From: Fibrobacter sp. UBA1765
GTDB taxonomy: Bacteria > Fibrobacterota > Fibrobacteria > Fibrobacterales > Fibrobacteraceae
DNA: 12,215 nucleotides
NCBI GenBank assembly: GCA_002314675.1
Contig: DCGZ01000020.1
Coordinates: forward strand, 1 to 12,215
Direction of reading: 5' to 3'
The notes under the pieces were generated by a model that saw only the letters and a program-made list of their open reading frames with translations, was not told the origin of the DNA and ran no database searches. Numbering within the stretch: position 1 is the stretch's first letter; every line of letters begins with the position of its first letter. Of this stretch, positions 1-5,775 are shown piece by piece. Made by a program: the position numbers and the translations under genes.

Positions 1-68
1 GTTGAAAAAAGTGAACCATTATATTTTTTTTCTTATATTTGGGTAAGTCATATAAAAAAGGATTATAT

Positions 69-332
69 ATGTGCAAAATCATTGAAATTAACGTCGCCGA
101 AATCACAATCGGTAAAGAAGATGGTACATGCGTTACCCTCCCTGCACCTTACGACTTCCATCCGATGCTAGACCAGCAAGTTGAACTCTACACTAAGGCA
201 GATGGCAAGATCATCGTAGCTCCTGTAGTTCGTTACTATCGCACAAGCCTCATCTTCCGCTTCGTACGTTGGCTTGGATTCACTCAGATTTTCCAATATC
301 TGATAGCTCCTCTCATAACCAAGAAGAACTAA
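69..332 (+). CDS. small hypothetical protein with hydrophobic C-terminal half
   Basis: I do not recognise this 87-residue protein. The ATG at 69 is chosen because AAGGA lies about 7 bases upstream; a TTG ten codons earlier has no such site. The first 50 residues are polar with alternating hydrophobics (MCKIIEINVAEITI, then VELYTKADGKIIV), as in a small beta-barrel. The last 35 are basic and hydrophobic (TSLIFRFVRWLGFTQIFQYLIAPL), possibly a membrane-associated amphipathic helix. It stands alone, with a strong terminator 17 bases after its stop codon, so it is a single-gene transcription unit. The gene call is reasonably secure from the ribosome-binding site, the terminator and coding-like composition; the function is unknown. 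Confidence 0.7.
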   Translation: MCKIIEINVAEITIGKEDGTCVTLPAPYDFHPMLDQQVELYTKADGKIIVAPVVRYYRTSLIFRFVRWLGFTQIFQYLIAPLITKKN

Positions 333-349
333 TTCCTTTCAAGACATGC

Positions 350-380
350 TGAGCCCGGTAAACAACCGGGCTCATTACTT
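350..380 (+). terminator. intrinsic terminator after the small protein gene
   Basis: A perfect 9-bp stem (TGAGCCCGG at 350-358 with CCGGGCTCA at 366-374) encloses a 7-base loop and is followed by the T-rich TTACTTTT. It is placed just downstream of the stop codon at 330-332 and is the clearest intrinsic terminator in the left half of the window. Confidence 0.9.
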
Positions 381-587
381 TTAGGTGAGATTTTCTCCGT
401 TTATTGTTGTAATTTGTGCCTAAATGGTTCTTCTCTCCAAAGAAGATGAATCCAGTCGGGCGCGAACTCATGGAAATGGTGTGAAATCTCATAGGGATTC
501 TTCTTTAACTCGGAAAAAACGAAAAGCGAAATCTACAACCCAAAAAGCGTCATTTCTGCATTATTCATATAAAAAACGCAACAACAT

Positions 588-616
588 TTGCAAAATTCAT
601 AGGAAAAATGTATTTT
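588..616 (+). promoter_or_regulatory. putative promoter of the AAA_14 ATPase, giving a leaderless mRNA
   Basis: TTGCAA at 588-593 and TATTTT at 611-616 are separated by 17 bases. Seven bases follow before the ATG at 624, so transcription would begin at or next to the start codon. No ribosome-binding site is visible immediately upstream of that ATG. Each box matches the sigma-70 consensus at only four of six positions, so this is a moderate prediction. Confidence 0.4.
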
Positions 617-623
617 CAGTACT

Positions 624-1946
624 ATGAAGAGATCCATCAGCAATCAACTTTTAGATTGGAAAAACAAAGCCAAGCGAAAGCCGCTGGTTATAACCGGGGC
701 CAGACAGTGCGGAAAGACCTACGCAATCAAGGAATTTGGAACGCAGGAATTTGCAAATTTCGCCTACATCAATTTTGAAGGGAACGAAGCCCTGAAATCC
801 ATTTTTGATTACGATCTGGATGTCAAGCGCATCGTTCGCGAGCTTACCCTTTATTCCGGTCAAAAAATCGAAGCGGGCAAAACCCTGCTTTTCTTTGATG
901 AAATCCAGGCGTGCCCCAAGGCCATCACCAGCCTTAAATACTTCTGCGAAAACATGCCGGAACTCCATGTGATTGCCGCGGGTTCGCTTCTCGGAGTCGT
1001 CATCCGGCAACAAGAAATTTCATTCCCCGTAGGCAAGGTGGAACGCCTGCAAATGTTCCCCATGAGTTTCGAGGAATTCGTTATGGCTAGCGAAAACGGC
1101 GAGACTCTTTTGCAGGCGGCCAAGTCCACTGATGCTTGCGAACCGCTACGAACTGTTTTCGCGGAACCTCTCGAAAAGTTGTTGCGCTACTATTATATTG
1201 TTGGAGGGATGCCCGAAGCTGTAGCCACCTTTTTTGAAACTCACGACTTTGAAGCCGTCAGCCAGGTTCTTTCCAACATCCTGCAAGATTACAGCGACGA
1301 CTTTTCAAAGCATGCCCCCATTCACGATGTTCCAAAGCTACACCTGATTTGGGATTCCGTGCCAAAGCAACTTGCAAAGGACAACAACAAGTTTGTCTTC
1401 TCCCATGTCAAGGCGGGCAAGCGAGCCGCAGATCTGGAAGACGCTTTGCAATGGCTTTTCAGCGCAGGTCTGCTGCATAAGCTCGAGTGCGTTACCAACG
1501 CGGAACTTCCGCTTTCAAACAACGCAGAAGGATCGATCTTCAAAGTCTATATGAGCGATGTAGGTTTGCTTCGTGTAAAATCCGGTCTGGACCCGCAGAC
1601 AATCCTTAACGAGACACCTCTTTACGCCACCTTCAAGAGTGCGCTTACCGAAAACTTTGTTCTAAACGAACTTCTAAAACAGAACTTCCATCCTTATTTC
1701 TGGCGTTCAGAAAACACCGCCGAACTGGACTTTCTCCTTGAAGTCAGGAACGAATTGATTCCAGTAGAAGTCAAAGCAGAAAAGCACACTAAGGCCAAAA
1801 GCTACAACCAGTTCTGCAAAAAATTCAAGCCGAAAAAAGGTTTAAAACTTTCCATGAAAAATGCGGGAACCGCTAGTGTCGAAAAAACCGAAACCTTGAT
1901 GTTGCCGCTTTACGAAAGTTTTAGGGTGAAGGAGTTTGTCTTATAG
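624..1946 (+). CDS. AAA_14 / DUF4143 family ATP-binding protein
   Basis: This 440-residue protein has the usual layout and length of the AAA_14-DUF4143 family. The N-terminal ATPase carries a Walker A motif GARQCGKT (25-32), a Walker B motif LLFFDEIQ (88-95, with D92 and E93) and the family signature HVIAAGSLLG (115-124). The C-terminal DUF4143 part has FWRSENTAELDF followed by IPVEVKA, i.e. E367, D369 and E382-V-K384, a PD-(D/E)XK nuclease-like core. These proteins are common as solitary accessory genes in Bacteroidetes, Fibrobacter and archaea; their role is not established. The gene is monocistronic. Its stop codon (1944-1946) lies inside copy 1 of the dispersed repeat, so the repeat may have supplied the last codons. 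No ribosome-binding site is seen. Confidence 0.93.
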   Translation: MKRSISNQLLDWKNKAKRKPLVITGARQCGKTYAIKEFGTQEFANFAYINFEGNEALKSIFDYDLDVKRIVRELTLYSGQKIEAGKTLLFFDEIQACPKAITSLKYFCENMPELHVIAAGSLLGVVIRQQEISFPVGKVERLQMFPMSFEEFVMASENGETLLQAAKSTDACEPLRTVFAEPLEKLLRYYYIVGGMPEAVATFFETHDFEAVSQVLSNILQDYSDDFSKHAPIHDVPKLHLIWDSVPKQLAKDNNKFVFSHVKAGKRAADLEDALQWLFSAGLLHKLECVTNAELPLSNNAEGSIFKVYMSDVGLLRVKSGLDPQTILNETPLYATFKSALTENFVLNELLKQNFHPYFWRSENTAELDFLLEVRNELIPVEVKAEKHTKAKSYNQFCKKFKPKKGLKLSMKNAGTASVEKTETLMLPLYESFRVKEFVL

Positions 1947-1970
1947 GCGCTCTTTTTGAACCCGGAAAAA
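1940..1970 (+). repeat. dispersed intergenic repeat, copy 1 (divergent)
   Basis: CTTATAGGCGCTC-TTTTT-GAACCCGG followed by an A-run matches the other three copies except for two changes in the left arm (GGCGCTC instead of GGGGTTC). These break the hairpin that the other copies can form. It overlaps the stop codon of the upstream ATPase gene. Confidence 0.8.
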
Positions 1971-2001
1971 TTTCTACATTGAAAAAAAACGAATCACGTA
2001 C

Positions 2002-3045
2002 ATGTACAAAAAACTTATTTTATTTTGGATCGTATTGCTGCCTACTTTGTTCATGACCGGATGTGAAGCCGTTGAAAAAGCATGTGCAGAAGGAGAAGGC
2101 GGGTTCTTATGTTACGATGCTCCAGAACCGTACTGCGAATCCCACAAATGTCTCCCTTTGGGCGATAAGGTTCACCGTCCAATGACTTTGCAATTAACTG
2201 GTGTTCACGATAATAGCGACAAAGTGATTCTAAGACTTCTTTCCTGCGAATTATTGCCTGGAGAAAATCCGTCTAAAATCGAACCAGCTTGCGCTGACAG
2301 CATTCGGCTTTGGGATAGCACTTCTCTAAAGAAGCTAATTGTCAACAAGCCTCGTTTCAGTTATTATGACGAATACATCCACATTCCTGTAGATTCAAGC
2401 AATCATATCCGATTTTCTTTTGTTGACATAAATCGCGATGAAAAAATTTTTGATATTGACTTGAATGCATACACTTCAAAGATGCACCATAAGTCCAAAG
2501 ATACTATCCGTTTTACTTTCCCAGAAGGACTGGAAAAGTTTGAAGGTTTGACCCTCGATAAAGATTTTGACAAGGATATTTTGCCTGCAGGCACAGAGTA
2601 CGAGGAGTTCGATTCCTGTTCCTATGTTCAATATGATTATGAAGAACCTCTCGATTCTACTTTAGAATGCCGATCTTACCAACCTTGGGTAAAAAAAGAA
2701 GATATGAAAAAAGAGGTACGAGAAGGATTTACTTGGAGGACTGTGCAAAACGCCGCAGACTGCATTTCTCCTGATACAATGTTTGTCCACTATCGTAATT
2801 GGGAATCCAAGTATCTTGGCTGTTATCACTATACCATTAACAAGCCTTTGACTTCATTAACCTTAATAGACTATCGATCGACAAAAAAGTTGAAAGAAAA
2901 GTACGATGCAGACTATGCTGAAAAACATTTTACTTCCCTTTCTTATGACACATGGAAGGCTCTATTCCGTGTAAGTGGGCAAGGTCCTGACAAGCAGGAT
3001 ACCTTGTTAATAGAAGTACAGGACAATTATAGTTGGGATGAGTAA
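2002..3045 (+). CDS. secreted lipoprotein of unknown family
   Basis: The 347-residue product begins with a lipoprotein signal peptide: basic MYKK, a hydrophobic stretch LILFWIVLLPTLF, then the lipobox MTGC with the acylated cysteine at residue 21. The mature protein is acidic and aromatic-rich, with several cysteines (for example CEAVEKAC, FLCYD, PYCESHKC and later DSCSY, LECRSY, LGCYHY) that could form disulfides outside the cytoplasm. I recognise no domain; the style resembles the many lineage-specific Fibrobacter surface lipoproteins. It follows copy 1 of the dispersed repeat and ends 2 bases before the end of the opposing FISUMP gene. No clear ribosome-binding site precedes the ATG. Export and lipidation are well supported; function is unknown. 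Confidence 0.85.
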   Translation: MYKKLILFWIVLLPTLFMTGCEAVEKACAEGEGGFLCYDAPEPYCESHKCLPLGDKVHRPMTLQLTGVHDNSDKVILRLLSCELLPGENPSKIEPACADSIRLWDSTSLKKLIVNKPRFSYYDEYIHIPVDSSNHIRFSFVDINRDEKIFDIDLNAYTSKMHHKSKDTIRFTFPEGLEKFEGLTLDKDFDKDILPAGTEYEEFDSCSYVQYDYEEPLDSTLECRSYQPWVKKEDMKKEVREGFTWRTVQNAADCISPDTMFVHYRNWESKYLGCYHYTINKPLTSLTLIDYRSTKKLKEKYDADYAEKHFTSLSYDTWKALFRVSGQGPDKQDTLLIEVQDNYSWDE

Positions 3046-3047
3046 AT

Positions 3048-3875
3048 TCAATCCTTTACACAACGAAGGGAAAGGCCTTCATCCTTCAACAGCGAGCCAA
3101 AACCCACTATATCATTGATGTTCTTTTTCAGAGAGCGGATGAGTGCATTGGATGCACCACCAATGGGAGGCTCGTTTGTATCCTCATTGGCAGTCCAGAA
3201 ATAGGCGACAGAACCTAAATCCTTGTATTCCCTAGACCATTTCTCGCCTGCGGGGAGTGCGCCAAAGCCCAACCCATCATTGCCCGGGCCACCCATTTCG
3301 CCGAACACATCATTGTATTCAACCAGCCAGTCATTGGTGTTAGAACGAAGAAGTGCACCGACATCGGATTGGCTTGCCTTGGCTTCTGTTTTTGCAAAAG
3401 CTTCCAGTTCATTCCAGTCATCGACACTTGCAACATGGAACCCTTCTGGACATGCGCCCTGGACATTCCCCGTCAAGTTCGCATATTTTTGCTGGTAGGA
3501 TTTATCGAGCCCCATGGCTGCAGACCAGCTATACAGACGACCATATTTTTGGCAATTTTCTTCGCGTCCTTCGTAGCACCAGCTTTCTGTTGTGCAGAAA
3601 TTCATATTCTGTGCAAGCCAAACCTGATCGCCAATTTTTACAGTCTTGTACACCTGTCCATCACGGCTATCGCAAATGGAATTTTCATCAAGAGACAAAG
3701 GGCATTCCTTTGCAAACTCCTTGCAAGACCCACCATTTGAATATCCAGAAGTTGAGCCTCCATTTTCATCGGAAGAAGTTCCCGAATCGGAGCAAGCAAC
3801 GAACATCCCCAAAGCCAGAGTCAAAACAGATTTACTCAGGGTAGAATATTTTTCAAAAAAATTATAGCGTTTCAT
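3048..3875 (-). CDS. FISUMP-domain lipoprotein
   Basis: The 275-residue protein starts with a signal peptide and a lipobox FVAC (cysteine 28), followed by a Ser/Gly-rich linker (about 29-50). Residues 67-273 form a FISUMP domain (Fibrobacter succinogenes major paralogous domain). The recognisable landmarks are RDGQVYKTVKIGDQVWLAQNMNF, YGRLYSWSAAMG, CPEGFHVASVDDWNEL, GLGFGALPAGE, AYFWTANED and the closing LSLRCVKD. The family is present in many copies in Fibrobacter and is thought to be surface-exposed; its biochemical role is unknown to me. The gene faces the preceding lipoprotein gene tail to tail. Upstream lies copy 2 of the dispersed repeat. A TATTTT box 9 bases before the ATG and the lack of a close ribosome-binding site leave the transcription start unclear. 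Confidence 0.95.
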   Translation of the reverse strand: MKRYNFFEKYSTLSKSVLTLALGMFVACSDSGTSSDENGGSTSGYSNGGSCKEFAKECPLSLDENSICDSRDGQVYKTVKIGDQVWLAQNMNFCTTESWCYEGREENCQKYGRLYSWSAAMGLDKSYQQKYANLTGNVQGACPEGFHVASVDDWNELEAFAKTEAKASQSDVGALLRSNTNDWLVEYNDVFGEMGGPGNDGLGFGALPAGEKWSREYKDLGSVAYFWTANEDTNEPPIGGASNALIRSLKKNINDIVGFGSLLKDEGLSLRCVKD

Positions 3876-3928
3876 TCTACTGCAAAAATACCTTTTATTA
3901 GAAAAGAAGAAAGAGTGTTCTCTTATAC

Positions 3929-3962
3929 CTTATAGGGGTTCTTTTTGAACCCAGCAAAAAAC
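3929..3962 (+). repeat. dispersed intergenic repeat, copy 2
   Basis: This copy contains the core GGGGTTCTTTTTGAACCC, preceded by CTTATA and followed by AGCAAAAAAC. The arms GGGTTC and GAACCC can form a 6-bp stem with a T5 loop. It lies between the start of the FISUMP gene and the end of the hepT-like gene, and its last base is the first base of the complement of the hepT stop codon. Confidence 0.9.
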
Positions 3963-4381
3963 TACAGCTTGTTTTCTGCAGAGTTCTCTAGCACAGAAAT
4001 CTTGGATTCCAAGGTCGTCTTGAAATCATCGAACAAGTTAATATAACTTGAATAGACGCGGTCCAAAACAGCATTAAATGCTTCTTCATCGTAAATGTGC
4101 GTTGCGGAATTACGATCCTTCAACATCTGAAGCCATACAGATTCATCATTCAAGAATCCATACTTAAATCCGGCACGGAGAATTTCTCGAGGAGATCCAT
4201 TCTCGGCCTCCTCGATTCCATGGGCTCGCATCAACTCTTGAAGAGTTTTCCAGGCCAACTCAAAAGCCAAACCAAACTGGCCGATTACGCCTGTTCTATA
4301 AATCTCATCCGCCAAAGCCTTTGCCTTTTCGGACTTTTTTAGAACATCGAAACAATTTTTGAAATTTTCAAACTTCAGCAT
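3962..4381 (-). CDS. hepT: HepT-like HEPN toxin (HI0074-type nucleotidyltransferase substrate-binding protein)
   Basis: This 139-residue helical protein matches the HI0074/HEPN family that pairs with minimal nucleotidyltransferases. The family pattern is visible in FENFKNCFDVLKK, GVIGQFGLAFELAWKTLQELM and GSPREILRAGFKYGFL. Its active-site motif RX4HXY is intact as R90-NSAT-H95-I-Y97. In characterised MNT-HEPN pairs the HEPN protein is an RNase toxin and its motif tyrosine is AMPylated by the MNT partner; here that role is inferred. The ATG at 4381 is preferred because GAGGGAG lies about 9 bases before it; an in-frame GTG six codons upstream is part of that stretch. The start overlaps the end of the nucleotidyltransferase gene by 14 bases, implying translational coupling. 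Confidence 0.88.
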   Translation of the reverse strand: MLKFENFKNCFDVLKKSEKAKALADEIYRTGVIGQFGLAFELAWKTLQELMRAHGIEEAENGSPREILRAGFKYGFLNDESVWLQMLKDRNSATHIYDEEAFNAVLDRVYSSYINLFDDFKTTLESKISVLENSAENKL

Positions 4382-4655
4382 AGAGGCAAACTCCCTCACG
4401 TTCGATGTTCTGCTTCAGCTTTTGCGACACAATCGAACCCATATCCACAACGTCGAAAGACAGGAGCGAATCAGCCTCATCTTCTAGCATGAACTGGAAA
4501 TCGGCAACGTTCTTGCCAGTTACGGCCAGGTCAACATCGCTACGTTCCCTATTGGTTCCGCGGGCGCGGGAACCAAACAGCACCACACGACTCAGTTCAC
4601 ACTTCTTTGCGAACTGAACGATTTGCTGCAGCAACTTATCGGAAATGTTAGCCAT
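4368..4655 (-). CDS. mntA: MntA-like minimal nucleotidyltransferase antitoxin
   Basis: A 95-residue DNA polymerase beta-like nucleotidyltransferase. The catalytic signature is complete: G28-S29 in VVLFGSRARG, the acidic pair D40-V-D42 in SDVDLAV, and a third strand SFDVVDMG with D68/D71 supplying the remaining carboxylate. In MNT-HEPN pairs this enzyme neutralises the toxin by transferring AMP to its RX4HXY tyrosine, and an intact partner motif lies in the overlapping gene. The start at 4655 (MANISDKL) is chosen over an ATG at 4691 because it gives the usual family N-terminus and because TATATT sits 6 bases before it. An AAAGG one base before the ATG is too close to be a good ribosome-binding site, so a leaderless start is possible. 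First gene of a two-gene operon. Confidence 0.9.
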   Translation of the reverse strand: MANISDKLLQQIVQFAKKCELSRVVLFGSRARGTNRERSDVDLAVTGKNVADFQFMLEDEADSLLSFDVVDMGSIVSQKLKQNIEREGVCLYAEV

Positions 4656-4663
4656 GCCTTTAA

Positions 4664-4846
4664 TATAACAAATTGAATCGCAACATTGCATTTCCTATAA
4701 AGAATTTACCCAGCACAAAGCCTCGATCAACGGTCTGCTTGTTCAGCATGTCTGACCGCGAGTTCAACGAAATCCTTAGCCAATTCGGCTTTACTAAGGC
4801 GACAAAAATTCGGCCCAGCGCCAAGGATTTTATTGAATTTTTCTGA
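4664..4846 (+). pseudogene. possible gene remnant or small ORF with coding-like 3' end
   Basis: An open frame runs from 4664 to the TGA at 4844-4846. From the ATG at 4748 it would give a 32-residue peptide (MSDREFNEILSQFGFTKATK, then IRPSAKDFIEFF) with ordinary codon use and amphipathic character, unlike random AT-rich intergenic sequence. No ribosome-binding site precedes the ATG and the frame upstream (LPSTKPRSTVCLFS) remains open, so the C-terminal tail of a decayed gene is as likely as a real small gene. I recognise no family. Confidence 0.3.
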
Positions 4847-4907
4847 TTTTTTTTGAGCTCAATCGTTTGCCATCCCGCATAAAATAAGGTATCTTAGCAA
4901 AGGAAAT

Positions 4908-4940
4908 CTTATAGGGGTTCTTTTTGAACCCGGGGAAAAC
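4908..4940 (+). repeat. dispersed intergenic repeat, copy 3
   Basis: The most symmetrical copy: CTTATA, then GGGGTTCTTTTTGAACCC, then GGGGAAAAC, 33 bases in all. GGGTTC (4915-4920) and GAACCC (4926-4931) pair around TTTTT. It ends 4 bases before the stop codon of the small membrane protein gene on the other strand. Confidence 0.9.
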
Positions 4941-4944
4941 TAAA

Positions 4945-5103
4945 TTAGCCATCATCTTTTTCGATAAGAGGCTTTAAAATCTTTAGCCAAATAAAGCCCC
5001 AAAGAAAGCCGATAATCCAAGCTAACGGCTGTATCAAAACAAAAAGAATCGTGCAGATAATCAGAACATCCATATAGGCCACCACATTATTTTCACATTC
5101 CAT
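4945..5103 (-). CDS. small membrane protein, 52 residues
   Basis: The reverse strand from 5103 encodes 52 residues beginning MECENNVVAYMDVL and ending LIEKDDG. A continuous hydrophobic segment (about residues 13-43: LIICTILFVLIQPLAWIIGF, then LWGFIWLKIL) is long enough for one long or two short membrane helices, with a short charged tail. No family is recognised. No strong ribosome-binding site is visible; a TTG three codons upstream is an alternative start. It lies just downstream of the first tandem paralogue gene on the same strand (30 bases between them), so the two could be cotranscribed. The organised hydrophobic pattern makes it better than chance, but it remains a prediction. Confidence 0.5.
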   Translation of the reverse strand: MECENNVVAYMDVLIICTILFVLIQPLAWIIGFLWGFIWLKILKPLIEKDDG

Positions 5104-5133
5104 TGAACTCAATGAAAATCATAAACATCCTTT

Positions 5134-5364
5134 TTACCCGCCCAAAAATTTTTTCCAATAAGGATTCTCTTTATCAAATAGTTCCTTTTCCTCTAGAGTA
5201 AATTTGTGCGGATAGTCAGTAAAAAGATTGAGAATAGACTTCTTATCAAACGAAATTGCTAGCCGACCAATTTCATCAAAAAAATCAACCCACCAAATTT
5301 TATCGTTTTTCCTTTCTTTGTAAAAACAATGTCTTTCTTTTACTTCAGGACCAACTTCAATCAT
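5134..5364 (-). CDS. small conserved protein, paralogue A of a tandem pair
   Basis: A 76-residue acidic and aromatic protein, starting MIEVGPEVKERHCFYKERKN and containing DKIWWVDFFDEIG, ISFDKKSILNLFTDYPHKF and the closing EEKELFDKENPYWKKFLGG. It resembles a small domain of unknown function that I recall from gut bacteria with the same pattern DKIWW..., FSFDK and DKENPYW; no function is known to me. The ATG at 5364 is chosen because GAGG lies 6 bases upstream; the open frame extends further, but that part translates copy 4 of the dispersed repeat. By hand alignment a little over half of the residues are identical to the neighbouring paralogue B. Both lie on the same strand, separated by 71 bases that contain the repeat. 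Confidence 0.8.
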   Translation of the reverse strand: MIEVGPEVKERHCFYKERKNDKIWWVDFFDEIGRLAISFDKKSILNLFTDYPHKFTLEEKELFDKENPYWKKFLGG

Positions 5365-5377
5365 GCTTAACCTCAAT

Positions 5378-5410
5378 CTTATAGGGGTTCTTTTTGAACC
5401 GGGAGAAAAC
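5378..5410 (+). repeat. dispersed intergenic repeat, copy 4
   Basis: CTTATAGGGGTTC-TTTTT-GAACC, then GGGAGAAAAC; 33 bases, differing from copy 3 only at the junction after GAACC. It sits between the two tandem paralogues, just upstream of the ribosome-binding site of paralogue A on the other strand. Confidence 0.9.
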
Positions 5411-5435
5411 AAAGAGGTAGATTATTTCACAAGAA

Positions 5436-5669
5436 CTATTTCTCTTTACCAAATTTTTTTGCCCAATATGGATTTTCTTTGTCAAACAAATCTTTTTCCT
5501 CTTTGGCGAAATTCTTTGGATAGTCTCCAAACAAGAATAAAATTTTCTTCTTATCAAAAGAAACCGCATGGCATCCAACAATACCGAAATAGTCAAGATG
5601 CCAAATTTTATCCCCTTCATGCCTCTTGTAGAACTCAAACTTTCTCGTCTCTTTGTCAACCGTAATCAT
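5436..5669 (-). CDS. small conserved protein, paralogue B of a tandem pair
   Basis: A 77-residue protein starting MITVDKETRKFEFYKRHEG and sharing with paralogue A the blocks DKIW, SFDKK.IL.LF.DYP and LFDKENPYW. The ATG at 5669 has AGAGG about 7 bases upstream, which decides the start over an ATG fourteen codons earlier. Roughly half or more of the positions are identical to paralogue A, so the duplication is not very recent. It is first in a same-strand run of paralogue B, repeat, paralogue A and small membrane protein. Just upstream of the gene, AATATA on the plus strand (TATATT on the coding strand, 5688-5693) could be its -10 box, and an inverted repeat GACAA-AAG-TTGTC lies at 5707-5719. 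Confidence 0.82.
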   Translation of the reverse strand: MITVDKETRKFEFYKRHEGDKIWHLDYFGIVGCHAVSFDKKKILFLFGDYPKNFAKEEKDLFDKENPYWAKKFGKEK

Positions 5670-5775
5670 AATTTGCCTCTTACCCCAAATATACTTTTCT
5701 ACAAACGACAAAAGTTGTCAGTCAAAAGTTAAATGTAAAGAGTACAATATTCGTTTAGCAATCCTGACACAGCAC

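Noticed and set aside
413..481. Short frame of 22 codons (PKWFFSPKKMNPVGRELMEM) and an overlapping longer basic frame at 424-627
   Set aside because: No ribosome-binding site, no promoter at a suitable distance and no recognised family. The 22-codon frame may be a fragment of something, but the support is too thin for a feature.
3353..3844. Plus-strand open frames over the FISUMP gene
   Set aside because: They are shadows of the minus-strand FISUMP lipoprotein, whose signal peptide and domain landmarks are unambiguous.
1940..5410. Interpretation of the dispersed repeat as integron attC sites or as intrinsic terminators
   Set aside because: The elements are only about 33 bases, lack the paired core boxes of attC, and have no T-run after the stem on either strand; copy 1 cannot form the full stem.
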